DNA of 64,000 nucleotides. Origin: Georgenia sp. SYP-B2076. GTDB lineage: Bacteria; Actinomycetota; Actinomycetes; Actinomycetales; Actinomycetaceae. Position numbers and translations under genes: made by a program. The notes below the pieces were generated by a model. The model saw nothing but the letters and a program-made list of their open reading frames with translations. It was not told the origin of the DNA and ran no database searches. Each line of letters opens with the position of its first letter. The stretch's first letter is position 1. The stretch spans positions 62,001 to 126,000 of the forward strand of contig NZ_RXOZ01000011.1 of the NCBI RefSeq assembly GCF_003991205.1. The letters are read 5' to 3'. Positions 16,013 through 24,181 of the stretch are shown here, in pieces.

Positions 16013-17332
16013 ATGGCCGAGACACCGCTCATGCCCCTCACCTACCGGCTGCGCTCGCTGGCCCTGCCGATCGTGCCCGGCCAGGAGGAGCACGTCCACC
16101 GGGTGCTGGACCAGCCCCTGGGCGCCGAGACCTTCCGCGAGCTGCAGGGCCTCGCCCGGCACATCGGCGTGACCGCGGAGTTCAGAGAGGTCGTCGGCTA
16201 CTTCGGCACGCCGCCGGGGCACACGCCCCCGGGATTCCGGCTCGCCATGAACCTCGAGGCGGACGGGCTCCTCGCGGTCGACCTCGTCCGCGACATCTCC
16301 TACGACACCGACGGCGTGCTGCGCCCCACCAACGTCCTGTTCTCGGCCGACAGCGCCAACCCCTACGAGATCGAGCCGATCGCCGGGCTGATCGCGAACC
16401 TCACGTGCAACCCCGGCATCATCTACGACCTCTTCCTCAACAACCCCGCGGCCAACGTCGGCGGCACTTTCCGGACGCGCGAGGAGGTGATGGGGGAGAT
16501 CGGCCGCATCCTGGGCCCGGGCAGCGACGTGTGCGTGGAGCTGAACAACCCGTTCGAGCCGGACTTCGGCAGGATCCTGGAGGAGGCCGAGCGGTTCCGG
16601 CAGATCCTCTCGCGCTGGCGGGTGGTGATCAAGGTGCCGCACACGGGACCGGTCAACGAAGCCAACGTCGGCCAGCTCCTCAGCGGCGACAAGCACCTGG
16701 ACCGGCGGTGGTGGGAGCCGGCGACGGCGGACGCTCTCCGCGGGCACAACCTCGCCCTGAAGCTGCACGAGCACGGCTTCCGGGTGAACTTCACCCTGAT
16801 GTTCGAGCCATACCAGGCCCAGCTGGCGCTGCAGGCGCGGCCCTACTTCATCAACAGCTTCATCCGGCACCGCCTCATGCAGTCCACGAGGATGATCGAG
16901 CTGCTCGACGACTTCGCTCAGAGCCAGGACGACGGCGTGCTCGTGACGCTGCGCGACTACCTCATCCAAACCGACTACCTGGCCCGGACGGACACCGACT
17001 TCCCCCTGCAGGAGTGCCGGCGCCTGGCGGAGCAGGTGGTCACCTACCGCCGGACCCGCACGCCCGAGGGCTGCGACGGCCTGGACTCCGTGCGGCACAA
17101 CCTGCGGGTGCTGCGCGAGACGAACATGCCCGACACTCGCCTGATCGTGTGCTCCATGGAGGGTGAGCGGAACTACCCCGAGGTCGACAGGCTGCTGGCC
17201 AGCGACGAGTTCTGCGACATGAGCCGTCGCGTGGTCGTGACGGCGGAACCCGGGTATCTCGCGCGGTTCACGTCCACGAACCAGGTCATCAGCTACCAGC
17301 GGCGGTTCATGACCGCCGCCCAGGGGCACTGA
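16013..17332 (+). CDS. Transaldolase-like protein
   Basis: A 439-residue protein with the barrel motifs of transaldolases: SADSANPYEIEP and the strand leading to LTCNPGI, then VCVELNN, the Schiff-base lysine in VVIKVPHTG (about residue 205), and FRVNFTLMFEPYQAQLAL before FINSFI. It is longer and more diverged than housekeeping transaldolases, so it may use an unusual sugar phosphate. AGGGAG precedes the ATG at 16013. It converges on a leftward operon of class II aldolase, HAD phosphatase, DhaL and DhaK, suggesting a joint carbohydrate pathway in which it shuttles a dihydroxyacetone unit. The precise reaction is unknown. Confidence 0.72.
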   Translation: MAETPLMPLTYRLRSLALPIVPGQEEHVHRVLDQPLGAETFRELQGLARHIGVTAEFREVVGYFGTPPGHTPPGFRLAMNLEADGLLAVDLVRDISYDTDGVLRPTNVLFSADSANPYEIEPIAGLIANLTCNPGIIYDLFLNNPAANVGGTFRTREEVMGEIGRILGPGSDVCVELNNPFEPDFGRILEEAERFRQILSRWRVVIKVPHTGPVNEANVGQLLSGDKHLDRRWWEPATADALRGHNLALKLHEHGFRVNFTLMFEPYQAQLALQARPYFINSFIRHRLMQSTRMIELLDDFAQSQDDGVLVTLRDYLIQTDYLARTDTDFPLQECRRLAEQVVTYRRTRTPEGCDGLDSVRHNLRVLRETNMPDTRLIVCSMEGERNYPEVDRLLASDEFCDMSRRVVVTAEPGYLARFTSTNQVISYQRRFMTAAQGH

Positions 17333-17452
17333 CCACGGGCGACGCCGGACCGGGCCCTGGGCGAGGCCGCTGAGCACGGGCGACGCCGGACCGCGCCCGG
17401 GGCGAGGCCGCTGAGCACGGGCGACGCCGGACCGCGCCCGGGGCGGGCGGGG
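17330..17452. repeat. 41-bp tandem repeat, three copies
   Basis: A 41-base unit begins at 17330 (on the stop codon of the transaldolase-like gene), 17371 and 17412; the third copy is cut short near 17445. Copies 2 and 3 are almost identical and copy 1 differs at a few bases. Each carries GACGCCGGACC, the left arm of the hairpin completed once at 17451-17461. Confidence 0.9.
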
Positions 17453-17461
17453 TCCGGCGTC
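17423..17461. terminator. Bidirectional terminator made from the repeat
   Basis: GACGCCGGACC in the third repeat copy (17423-17433) pairs perfectly with GGTCCGGCGTC at 17451-17461, between two convergent transcripts. The two earlier repeats carry the same left arm and could compete for the single right arm. Confidence 0.7.
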
Positions 17462-17489
17462 GTCATGGTCAGGGCCGGCGGCCGGCGCC

Positions 17490-18485
17490 TCAGAACACGC
17501 GGATGGCGATCTCCGCGGGCGCCTCGAGGAGCTTCGTGATCTCGTCGTCGAGCCGGACGAGGGTGAGGGAGGCGCCGGCCATGTCGAGGGAGGTGCAGTA
17601 CTCCCCGACGTAGCTGCGCCGGACGTTGATGCCCTGCGCGGCGAGCTTCTCGTGGGCGATGCCGTAAAGCAGGTACAGCTCGCTGATCGGGGTGCCGCCG
17701 AGCCCGTTGACCATCAGGGCGACGTCGTCGCCGGAGGCGAAGGGCAGGTCGGGCACCACGGCGCCGAGGAACTCGTCGACGATCGCGTCCGCCGTCATGA
17801 TCTTCGCCCGGCGCCGCCCCGGCTCGCCGTGGATCCCGACGCCGATCTCGATCTCGTCGTCGCCGAGCTCGAACAGCGGCGCCCCCTTGGCCGGCGGCGT
17901 GCAGGCGGTCAGGGCGATGCCGAGGGTGCGGGTGACGGAGTTGACCTTCTCCCCGATGCGGACGACCTCGTCCAGGTCCGCCCCGGCCTCGGCGGCGGCG
18001 CCGACGGCCTTCATGACGAAGAAGTTGCCCGCGACCCCACGGCGACCGACGGTGTAGGTGGAGTCCTGCACGGCGACGTCGTCGTCGATGAAGAGGGTGC
18101 GCACGGTGAGCCCGTCGGCCTCGGCCAGCTCCTGGGCCATCTCGAAAGCCATCTTGTCGCCCGTGTAGTTGTTGACCAGCAGCAGCACGCCCTTGTCGGA
18201 GGCGAGCAGCTTGGCGCTCTCGTAGACGTAGTCCGACGGGGGCGCGGCGAAGACGTCCCCGGGGCAGGCGCCGTCGAGCATGCCCCTGCCCACGCTCATC
18301 ACGTGGGCGGGCTCGTGGCCCGACCCCGAGCCCTGGACGATGGAGACCTTGTCGTTGCGGGGGGCGTCGGCCCTCATGATGAGGTTGTAGTCGGGCACGT
18401 AGCGCAGGGTGTCCGGGTTGGCCAGCGCGATGCCCTTGAGCATCTGCGGGACGTAGTCCTTGGGGTCGTTGACGAACTTTTTCAC
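17490..18485 (-). CDS. dhaK: Dihydroxyacetone kinase subunit DhaK
   Basis: A 331-residue DhaK protein, which binds a small ketose covalently before phosphoryl transfer. The substrate histidine is His219 (GIHGEPG), and QGSGSGHEPAH at 51-61 is the other signature. Two GTG starts compete; 18485 is chosen because it gives the canonical MKKFVNDP beginning and GGAGGA lies just upstream, whereas 18497 has no ribosome site. It lies 87 bases after dhaL. No DhaM phosphotransferase gene is in the window, so the phosphoryl donor is uncertain. Such separate DhaK/DhaL pairs may act on dihydroxyacetone or on erythrulose-like sugars. Confidence 0.92.
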   Translation of the reverse strand: MKKFVNDPKDYVPQMLKGIALANPDTLRYVPDYNLIMRADAPRNDKVSIVQGSGSGHEPAHVMSVGRGMLDGACPGDVFAAPPSDYVYESAKLLASDKGVLLLVNNYTGDKMAFEMAQELAEADGLTVRTLFIDDDVAVQDSTYTVGRRGVAGNFFVMKAVGAAAEAGADLDEVVRIGEKVNSVTRTLGIALTACTPPAKGAPLFELGDDEIEIGVGIHGEPGRRRAKIMTADAIVDEFLGAVVPDLPFASGDDVALMVNGLGGTPISELYLLYGIAHEKLAAQGINVRRSYVGEYCTSLDMAGASLTLVRLDDEITKLLEAPAEIAIRVF

Positions 18486-18572
18486 GGCGTCCTCCACATC
18501 GTTGTGAGTGATCGGTGATGTTCGGTCCGGTCCCCCCGGCTCGGGGCTGGCGTCGGTGCCGGCGTGGCAGGC

Positions 18573-19220
18573 TCAGGAGGCGGCGGAACCGTCCTGCCAC
18601 CGGTGCGCGACCTCCTCCGCGAGCACGGCGATCGCGAGGGCCCCGGGGTCCGGCGAGCCGATGCTCCGCTCGCCGGTGTAGGAGGCCCTGCCGCGCCTGG
18701 CCTGCAGCGCGCTGGTGGCCTCGGCGCTCTCGCGCGCCCGGGCCGCGGCGGCCTCGAGGGCCACCTGGGTCTGGGCGCCCTGCTCGAGGAGGTCGGCCAG
18801 GGTGTCGGTCATCGGCACGAGCGCGTCAAGGAGGGTCTTCTCGCCGAGGTCGGCGCCGCCGCGGGCCTTGATGCCGGTGATCGCTGCCCGCAGCATCTCG
18901 ACGACGTCGGACCCGCCCAGCACCTCCTTCCCCTTGGCGGCCGCGCCCGCGCGCAGGAACGCCGTGCCCCAGATCGGCCCCGACGTCCCGCCCATGCGGC
19001 TGGAGATGACCATCGCGACCTTCTGAAGGAACCCCCCGGCGTCGGTGCGGTCCAGGTCGTCCCACTGCTCGAGCACCTTCTCGAAGCCGCGGGCGAGGGA
19101 GTACCCGAAGTCGCCGTCGCCGACGACGGAGTCGAGCTCGCCGAAGTACTTCTCGTTCGCGACGGTCGTCTCGGCGACGGTCCGCACGACGAGCTCTGTG
19201 CGGTCGAGCGCTGCGGTCAT
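18573..19220 (-). CDS. dhaL: Dihydroxyacetone kinase subunit DhaL
   Basis: A 215-residue nucleotide-binding subunit with the acidic Mg-site motif SVVGDGDFGYSLARG near residue 31 and MGGTSGPIWGTAFL near 76, both diagnostic for DhaL. Together with DhaK it phosphorylates dihydroxyacetone or a related ketose. Its ATG overlaps the HAD gene stop as ATGA. The length is that of a separate subunit. Whether it takes phosphate from ATP directly or from a PTS protein encoded elsewhere cannot be told from the sequence. Confidence 0.92.
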   Translation of the reverse strand: MTAALDRTELVVRTVAETTVANEKYFGELDSVVGDGDFGYSLARGFEKVLEQWDDLDRTDAGGFLQKVAMVISSRMGGTSGPIWGTAFLRAGAAAKGKEVLGGSDVVEMLRAAITGIKARGGADLGEKTLLDALVPMTDTLADLLEQGAQTQVALEAAAARARESAEATSALQARRGRASYTGERSIGSPDPGALAIAVLAEEVAHRWQDGSAAS

Positions 19221-20005
19221 CGGGGCGCCTCCCTTGTCCGGTCCAGGATCGTGCTGAGGTCCGTGAGGTGGACTCGGTCGCCCACCCCCAGGCCGAGGGG
19301 GTCGGCGAGCACCCGGGCGGGCTCGGCGTCGTCACCGAGACAGGTGAGGACCAGCGCGGCGCCGTCGAAGTTCTCCTCGGCGGTGTAGCTGCTCACCGTC
19401 ACGACGGTGGCCAGCCCCGCGGCGAGCGAGGCGCGGAGGCCGTTCTCGCTGTCCTCGACGACGACGGCGTCGGCGGGGTCGAGCCCGAGCTCGCGCAGGG
19501 CGTGCAGGTAGATGTCGGGGGCCGGCTTCTTGTGGGGCACGACGTCGCCGGCGAACACCGCGAAGTCCGCGGCCCGCGCGGCCCCGACGGCGTGCTCCAG
19601 CACGGCGCGCACGGACACCTCGGCGGAGGTGGAGGCGACCGCCAGGCCCCAGCCGGCGGCGGCCGCCTCCTCGACGATCCGGGCGATCCCGGGCCGTGGC
19701 GGCATGACGCCGGCGCCGATCCTGGCGGTGTAGTGGGCCGTCTTGCGCTTGTGCCAGTCGGCGATCATCGTCTGCTGCTCCGCGGCGTCGGTGGGCAGGT
19801 GCGCCGCCGTGACGAGCTCGGGGGTGAGCAGGCTCGCCATGCGCTCCTTGCCGCCGCCGATCTTGACGCGCTCGGCGTACTCCTGCTCGGACCACTGCAC
19901 CGGCAGGCCCACCTCGGCGAAGGTCTCGTTGAAGGCCGGCAGGTGGCCGAAGCGCTCCGTGTCGGCCAGGACGCCGTCGCAGTCGAAGACCAGGGTCGGG
20001 GCCAC
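19217..20005 (-). CDS. HAD-family phosphatase (CbbY/beta-PGM-like)
   Basis: A 262-residue HAD hydrolase with all four motifs: FDCDGVLAD (Asp9, Asp11), VASTS, the lysine of PHKKPAPD and VVEDSENG. The helical cap between motifs I and II places it with CbbY and phosphoglucomutase-type subfamily I proteins. It likely dephosphorylates a sugar phosphate or isomerises it. The GTG start shares one base with the stop of the aldolase gene (TAGTG), and the stop overlaps dhaL, so translation is coupled. Its product could be the free ketose acted on by DhaK/DhaL. Confidence 0.88.
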   Translation of the reverse strand: MAPTLVFDCDGVLADTERFGHLPAFNETFAEVGLPVQWSEQEYAERVKIGGGKERMASLLTPELVTAAHLPTDAAEQQTMIADWHKRKTAHYTARIGAGVMPPRPGIARIVEEAAAAGWGLAVASTSAEVSVRAVLEHAVGAARAADFAVFAGDVVPHKKPAPDIYLHALRELGLDPADAVVVEDSENGLRASLAAGLATVVTVSSYTAEENFDGAALVLTCLGDDAEPARVLADPLGLGVGDRVHLTDLSTILDRTREAPR

Positions 20006-20877
20006 TACTTCGCCCCCGCGCCGTCGGCGTGCCCGGCCGAGCCGAACACGTCGAAGTACCGGGCGACCTCGGTCGTCACGGCCGCGGAGATGTCCTTGAA
20101 CATCGACGGCGGGTCCCACTTGTCGCGCTCCTCCGCCCGGCGCAGGTGCTCGAGTGCGGCGCGCATGTAGGCCCGCTTCAGCCCGGTGGAGATGTTGATC
20201 TTGGAGACCCCGGCGTCGATGAACGTCCGGAAGTCCCCGTCGCTCAGGCCCGTGCCACCGTGCAGAACGATCGGCCGGTCGGTGAGCCGGGCGAGCTCGC
20301 GCACCCGGTCCGGGAGGAGCACGGGGGCCTTCGTGTACTGCCCGTGGGCCGTGCCGAGCTGGGGGGCGAGCAGGTCCGCGCCCGTGCGCTCGGCGACTTC
20401 GGCCAGCTGGTCCACGGAGTACGCGTGCACGGCGACGTCGGAGCCGACCCCGTCCTCGACCCCGACGATGTTCTCGATCTCCGACTCCACGTCGACGCCG
20501 GCCGCGTGCGCGAGGGCGACGACCTCGCCGGTCTCCTGCTCGGCCTGGGCGAGGTCGCGGTCCGAGGCGTCGAAGAGCACCGAGGACCACCCCGCCGCCA
20601 CGACGTCGTCGATGACCGACCGGTCGGGGCAGTGGTCCAGGTGCAGCGCGACCGGGACGGGGGCCGGCGACGCGGCGGCGGCGAAGGTCCTGGTCATCAG
20701 GTCGACGCCGATCGACCGCACGGTCTTGACCGAGACCTGCACGATCACCGGCGAGGCCTTCTCGACCGCGGCGTCGATCACCGCTCGCAGACTCAGGTCG
20801 TCGAGGATGTTCACCGCGGGGACGGCGTAGCCGCCGTCCTGCCCCTTGCGGGTGAGCTCCAGCGTGGACGTGATCAT
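20005..20877 (-). CDS. Class II ketose-bisphosphate aldolase family
   Basis: A 290-residue zinc aldolase of the fructose/tagatose-bisphosphate family (GatY/FbaA-like). The metal ligands lie in HLDHC at 79-83, GTAHGQY near 178 and LHGGTGL near 205, with KINISTGL near the end. It should split a ketose phosphate into dihydroxyacetone phosphate and an aldehyde or run in reverse. It is first in the leftward four-gene operon; AAGGG precedes the ATG. The operon partners suggest a dedicated catabolic route rather than glycolysis. Confidence 0.85.
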   Translation of the reverse strand: MITSTLELTRKGQDGGYAVPAVNILDDLSLRAVIDAAVEKASPVIVQVSVKTVRSIGVDLMTRTFAAAASPAPVPVALHLDHCPDRSVIDDVVAAGWSSVLFDASDRDLAQAEQETGEVVALAHAAGVDVESEIENIVGVEDGVGSDVAVHAYSVDQLAEVAERTGADLLAPQLGTAHGQYTKAPVLLPDRVRELARLTDRPIVLHGGTGLSDGDFRTFIDAGVSKINISTGLKRAYMRAALEHLRRAEERDKWDPPSMFKDISAAVTTEVARYFDVFGSAGHADGAGAK

Positions 20878-21155
20878 GGGGAACCCTTCGTGGTGCCAGG
20901 CGCGCCGGGCAGGCGGGTGCGGCTCCGGGCTCCTGAGGCGGACAGGTCCACCACGACGACTGTCCTCTCCGTCGACGGACATCGCGCGCGCCTGCACGGA
21001 GACGCGGTATGGCGACTCTAGGCAGGTAGGGCAGGCCCGTCCAGCGCTCGTCCGCACCGATGTCGAGGCGGCCCACCGGCGTGGACGGCGCGCGGACGAT
21101 TCGCCAGAGGAGCGGCGCGACGGCTCGCCGCCGGCCCGCCGGGAGGTGACGAGCG
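20878..21155. other. 278-base gap
   Basis: No gene supported. It must contain the promoter of the leftward aldolase operon and the end of the leftward hydrolase transcript. I see no clear operator or hairpin. Confidence 0.5.
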
Positions 21156-21947
21156 TCAGTTGGTGAAGAACTCCACCAGCACGGGCGCGAGCACCTCCGG
21201 GTCCGCGCGGTGGTGCTGCCCCTCGAGCGTGCGGCGCTGGCCGAGCGGCAGCGCGTTCGCCACCGCCTGGACCGCGTGCCGCGCCCACGCCGGGCTGGCC
21301 CCGCCGTCGAGCACGAGGGCTGGGACGTGGACGCTGGCGAACGTCCGCGGCGGGAAGCTCCCGCCGTGCATGTTCTCGCCCATGATGGCCGCGTCGTAGA
21401 TCAAGGTGTGCGCCACCTCCTCCGTGGCGGCCCACAGCGGCGCGTCGCGCATCTGCGCGACCTGCTCCGGCGTCATGCCCAGCGCCTCGACGAAGAACAG
21501 CGTCACGGCGTCGCCCTTGCGGCCGGCGCGGAGCAGGGCGGTGAGCCGGTCGAGGTAGTCGGCGGACACCGGGGCGCGCAGGTCGCCCACCACGAAGGGC
21601 GGCTCGTACAGCGCGAGCCGGCCGATCGCCAGGCCCTCGGCCGCCGCCTCCAGGGCCAGCGCCCCGCCCGAGGCGTGCCCGAGCACGAACGCCGAGCCGC
21701 CCACCGTCGCGATGAGGGCGGCGAGGTCCTCGATCTCGCGGGCGACGGCGTAGGGCGGCGTGTCACCGCTGGCGCCGCGGCCGCGGCGGTCGTAGGCGAC
21801 CACGCTCACGTGCGGCGCGAGGGCGGCGGCCAACGGGGCCGCGGACTCGCGCGTGCTGAGCGCCCCGCCGACGAGGATGACCACCGGCCCCTCCCCGGAG
21901 CGGTCGAACGCGATGACGGTGCCGTCCTCGGAGACCACCGTGTCCAT
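21156..21947 (-). CDS. Alpha/beta hydrolase
   Basis: A 263-residue alpha/beta-hydrolase. The oxyanion segment (VILVGGALSTRES), the strand VVAYDRRGRGAS and the nucleophile elbow GHASGG (Ser in G-x-S-x-G form) are present, with a late aspartate (VLDGG) and a histidine (GQHHRAD). ATG 21947 has GAAGGAG upstream. It stands alone between the aldolase operon and the sigma-factor operon. The family is common in Actinobacteria and its substrate cannot be predicted; an ester or lactone is usual. Confidence 0.85.
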   Translation of the reverse strand: MDTVVSEDGTVIAFDRSGEGPVVILVGGALSTRESAAPLAAALAPHVSVVAYDRRGRGASGDTPPYAVAREIEDLAALIATVGGSAFVLGHASGGALALEAAAEGLAIGRLALYEPPFVVGDLRAPVSADYLDRLTALLRAGRKGDAVTLFFVEALGMTPEQVAQMRDAPLWAATEEVAHTLIYDAAIMGENMHGGSFPPRTFASVHVPALVLDGGASPAWARHAVQAVANALPLGQRRTLEGQHHRADPEVLAPVLVEFFTN

Positions 21948-22253
21948 CTGAGTGCTCCTTCGGTGTGGGGAAGGTGGCGGCGCGGTGCTGCGCGGCCGGG
22001 GTGTGACGTGACCCCTCGGGCGTGCCTCGCGCAGCGGGAGTGCCCTCGCGGCTCGGGGCGCCCTCGCGGCTCGGGGGCCTTCGCGCCCCGAGGTGGTGCC
22101 GCGGGTGGCGCCGCACCTCAAGCGTGGCTTCGCCCCGCGGCGAGGTCAACAGGGCGAGGTCAACAGGTGGAGCGGGCCTCCGCGGCCGCGATGTCCGCCC
22201 CCGGAGCTACGGTCGAGACCTCACATCCACTCCCGTCAGGACGTCTTCCCATC
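21948..22253. other. Divergent gap with two short tandem duplications
   Basis: No gene. It separates the leftward hydrolase from the rightward sigma-factor operon, so both promoters lie here. Two direct duplications are visible: an 18-base unit at 22042-22059 and 22060-22077 (one mismatch), and a perfect 14-base unit at 22139-22152 and 22153-22166. Confidence 0.7.
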
Positions 22254-22724
22254 GTGAAGCCCTTCGAGCAGGTCGTCGGCGAGCACGGCGCCACGGTCCT
22301 GCGCGTGTGCCGCGCGGTGCTCGGTGTGGCCGACGCGGACGACGCCTGGTCGGAGACCTTCCTCGCCGCGCTGCGCGCCTACCCGGCGCTGGGGCCTGAG
22401 GCCAACGTGGAGGCGTGGCTCGTCACGATCGCCAGGCGCAAGGCGATCGACATCCACCGGGCGCGGCGGCGCCGCGCTGTCCCGGTCGACGACCTGCCCG
22501 AACACCCCTCGTCGCTCGGGAACCCGGCCGCCCCGCGCGAGGACCTGTGGCGCGCGCTCCGCGCCCTGACCGCACGCCAGCGCGAGGCGATCGCCTACCA
22601 CCACCTCGTCGGCATGCCGTATGCGGAGGTCGCGGGCCTCCTCGGCGGCACCGAGGCCGCGGCCCGTCGCGCCGCGGCCGACGGGATGAAGGCCCTGCGC
22701 GCCACCCTGGAGGAAGACCCGTGA
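22254..22724 (+). CDS. ECF-type RNA polymerase sigma factor
   Basis: A 156-residue sigma-70 protein with only regions 2 (about 10-75) and 4 (about 100-150), the layout of extracytoplasmic-function sigma factors. The region 4 helix-turn-helix reads YHHLVGMPYAEVAGLLGGTE. The GTG start has only a weak CAGGA upstream. The stop overlaps ogt as GTGA and two more alkylation-repair genes follow, so it probably directs, or is made with, DNA repair. No anti-sigma gene is adjacent. The link to an alkylation response is inferred from the operon. Confidence 0.87.
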   Translation: MKPFEQVVGEHGATVLRVCRAVLGVADADDAWSETFLAALRAYPALGPEANVEAWLVTIARRKAIDIHRARRRRAVPVDDLPEHPSSLGNPAAPREDLWRALRALTARQREAIAYHHLVGMPYAEVAGLLGGTEAAARRAAADGMKALRATLEEDP

Positions 22725-23323
22725 GCCCCACCGACCCCCTGAGCCCCCTGGCCGTCGTCGACGACGGCGACCTCGCGCGCCTGCACGCGCGCCTCGTCGC
22801 CGACGCCGCCGCCCACGGTGTCCTGGACATCGGCTACCGCACCCTCGAGACCCCGCTGGGAACGCTGCTGCTCGCCGCGACGGAGAAAGGCCTGCTCCGG
22901 GTCGCGTTCGCGCGTGAGGGCCACGACGCCGTCCTCGCGGCGCTCGCCGCGCGCGTCAGCCCCCGCATCCTGCACGCACCCGCCCGCCTCGACGCCGCCG
23001 CCCGCGAGATCGACGACTACCTCGCCGGCCGCATACGGGCGTTCGACCTGCCCGTGGACCTGCGCCTGGCGACGGGGTTTCGCCGCGAGGTGCTCGACCA
23101 CCTGCCCGAGATCCCATACGGGCGCACGGCCAGCTACACCCAGGTGGCCGCGGCCGCCGGTCGGCCGCGGGCGGTGCGGGCGGTCGGCACGGCGTGCGCC
23201 ACGAACCCGCTGCCGCTGGTCCTGCCGTGCCACCGGGTGCTGCGCTCGGACGGCTCGCTCGGCGGGTACCTCGGCGGTCCGGAGGCCAAGAAGCTGCTCC
23301 TCGACCTGGAGCGTGCCGCGTAG
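22721..23323 (+). CDS. ogt: Methylated-DNA--protein-cysteine methyltransferase
   Basis: A 200-residue suicide repair protein that takes methyl groups from O6-methylguanine or O4-methylthymine. The acceptor is Cys170 in LPCHRVL, and IPYGRTASYTQVA and GTACATNPLPL complete the DNA-binding site. There is no Ada-type N-terminal metal domain, so it is an Ogt repair enzyme rather than the Ada regulator. GTG 22721 overlaps the sigma-factor stop. The N-terminal extension of about 35 residues is slightly long for the family. Confidence 0.93.
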   Translation: MSPTDPLSPLAVVDDGDLARLHARLVADAAAHGVLDIGYRTLETPLGTLLLAATEKGLLRVAFAREGHDAVLAALAARVSPRILHAPARLDAAAREIDDYLAGRIRAFDLPVDLRLATGFRREVLDHLPEIPYGRTASYTQVAAAAGRPRAVRAVGTACATNPLPLVLPCHRVLRSDGSLGGYLGGPEAKKLLLDLERAA

Positions 23324-23402
23324 CCCCGGCGCGTGGAGCGTCGGCCCGCGCCCCGTGAGTGCCGCGAGGTGCGTCGCCCCCCGCGTGCGCGCCTCGGGCG
23401 CC

Positions 23403-23505
23403 GTCCACCGCGCGGGGCTGCCGGGCTGTCCACCGGGCGGCGCCTCGTGCGCCGTCCACCGGGCGGCGCTCGCGGAGCTGTCCACCGCGCGGCGCTGCCC
23501 GTCCG
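23403..23505 (+). repeat. 25-26 bp quasi-tandem repeat, four copies
   Basis: GTCCACCG followed by C or G and then GCGG recurs at 23403, 23428, 23454 and 23480, with spacing of 25, 26 and 26 bases. It lies between ogt and tag, where it lengthens the spacer of the repair operon. Confidence 0.8.
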
Positions 23506-23527
23506 CGGGCTCTGGAAGCATGGGCGC

Positions 23528-24181
23528 ATGAGCGCACCAGACACGACGCCCGCGGGCCGGGACGCCGCCGCCGGGCTCGCCGTGGGGCCCGACGGCCTCG
23601 CCCGCCCGGCCTGGGCCTCCGGGGACGATCTGCTGAGGGAGTACTACGACACCGAGTGGGGCGTGCCCGTCCACGGCGAGCAGGGACTGTACGAGCGGAT
23701 CAGCCTGGAGGGTTTCCAGGCCGGGCTGTCCTGGGTGACGGTCCTGCGCAAGCGTCCCGCCTTCCGGGAGGTCTTCCACGACTTCGAGCCCGACGTCGTC
23801 GCGGCCTTCACCGAGGACGACGTCGAGCGCCTGATGGCTGACGCGCGCATCATCCGCAACCGCGCGAAGATCCGCGCCGCGATCACGAACGCGCGCGCCA
23901 CGGTCGCGCTCCGCGAGGACGGTGGCCTCGACGCCCTGGTCTGGTCCTTCCAGCCCGAGGTGACCCCGGCGCCCCGCACCGTGGCGGACCTGGTGACGAC
24001 GAGCCCGGAGTCGATGGCGCTGTCGAAGGAGCTGCGCCGCCGGGGGTTCGCGTTCGTGGGGCCGACCACGATGCATGCGCTCATGGAGGCGATCGGCATG
24101 ATCGACGTCCACCTCGTCGGCTCGCACCGACGCGGCGTCTCGGGGCTGTGGGCGCCCGACGGCTCCCGGCGCCCGTCGTGA
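23528..24181 (+). CDS. tag: DNA-3-methyladenine glycosylase I
   Basis: A 217-residue Tag-family glycosylase removing 3-methyladenine from DNA. The conserved core (YYDTEWGVPVHGE, LEGFQAGLSWVTVL, FDFEPD-type block, RIIRNRAKIRA, KELRRRGFAFVGPTT) is clear. Two zinc-snap cysteines of E. coli Tag are absent: the N-terminal Cys-containing segment reads RPAWAS and the C-terminal one VHLVGSHR. The histidine of YHD is Tyr, so zinc binding is probably lost. The ATG is chosen because homology begins about 28 residues later. It overlaps the next gene as GTGA. Confidence 0.9.
   Translation: MSAPDTTPAGRDAAAGLAVGPDGLARPAWASGDDLLREYYDTEWGVPVHGEQGLYERISLEGFQAGLSWVTVLRKRPAFREVFHDFEPDVVAAFTEDDVERLMADARIIRNRAKIRAAITNARATVALREDGGLDALVWSFQPEVTPAPRTVADLVTTSPESMALSKELRRRGFAFVGPTTMHALMEAIGMIDVHLVGSHRRGVSGLWAPDGSRRPS

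Noticed and set aside
18497-18497. GTG 18497 as the start of dhaK
   Set aside because: It places the GGAGGA ribosome site inside the gene; GTG 18485 gives the canonical N-terminus and spacing.
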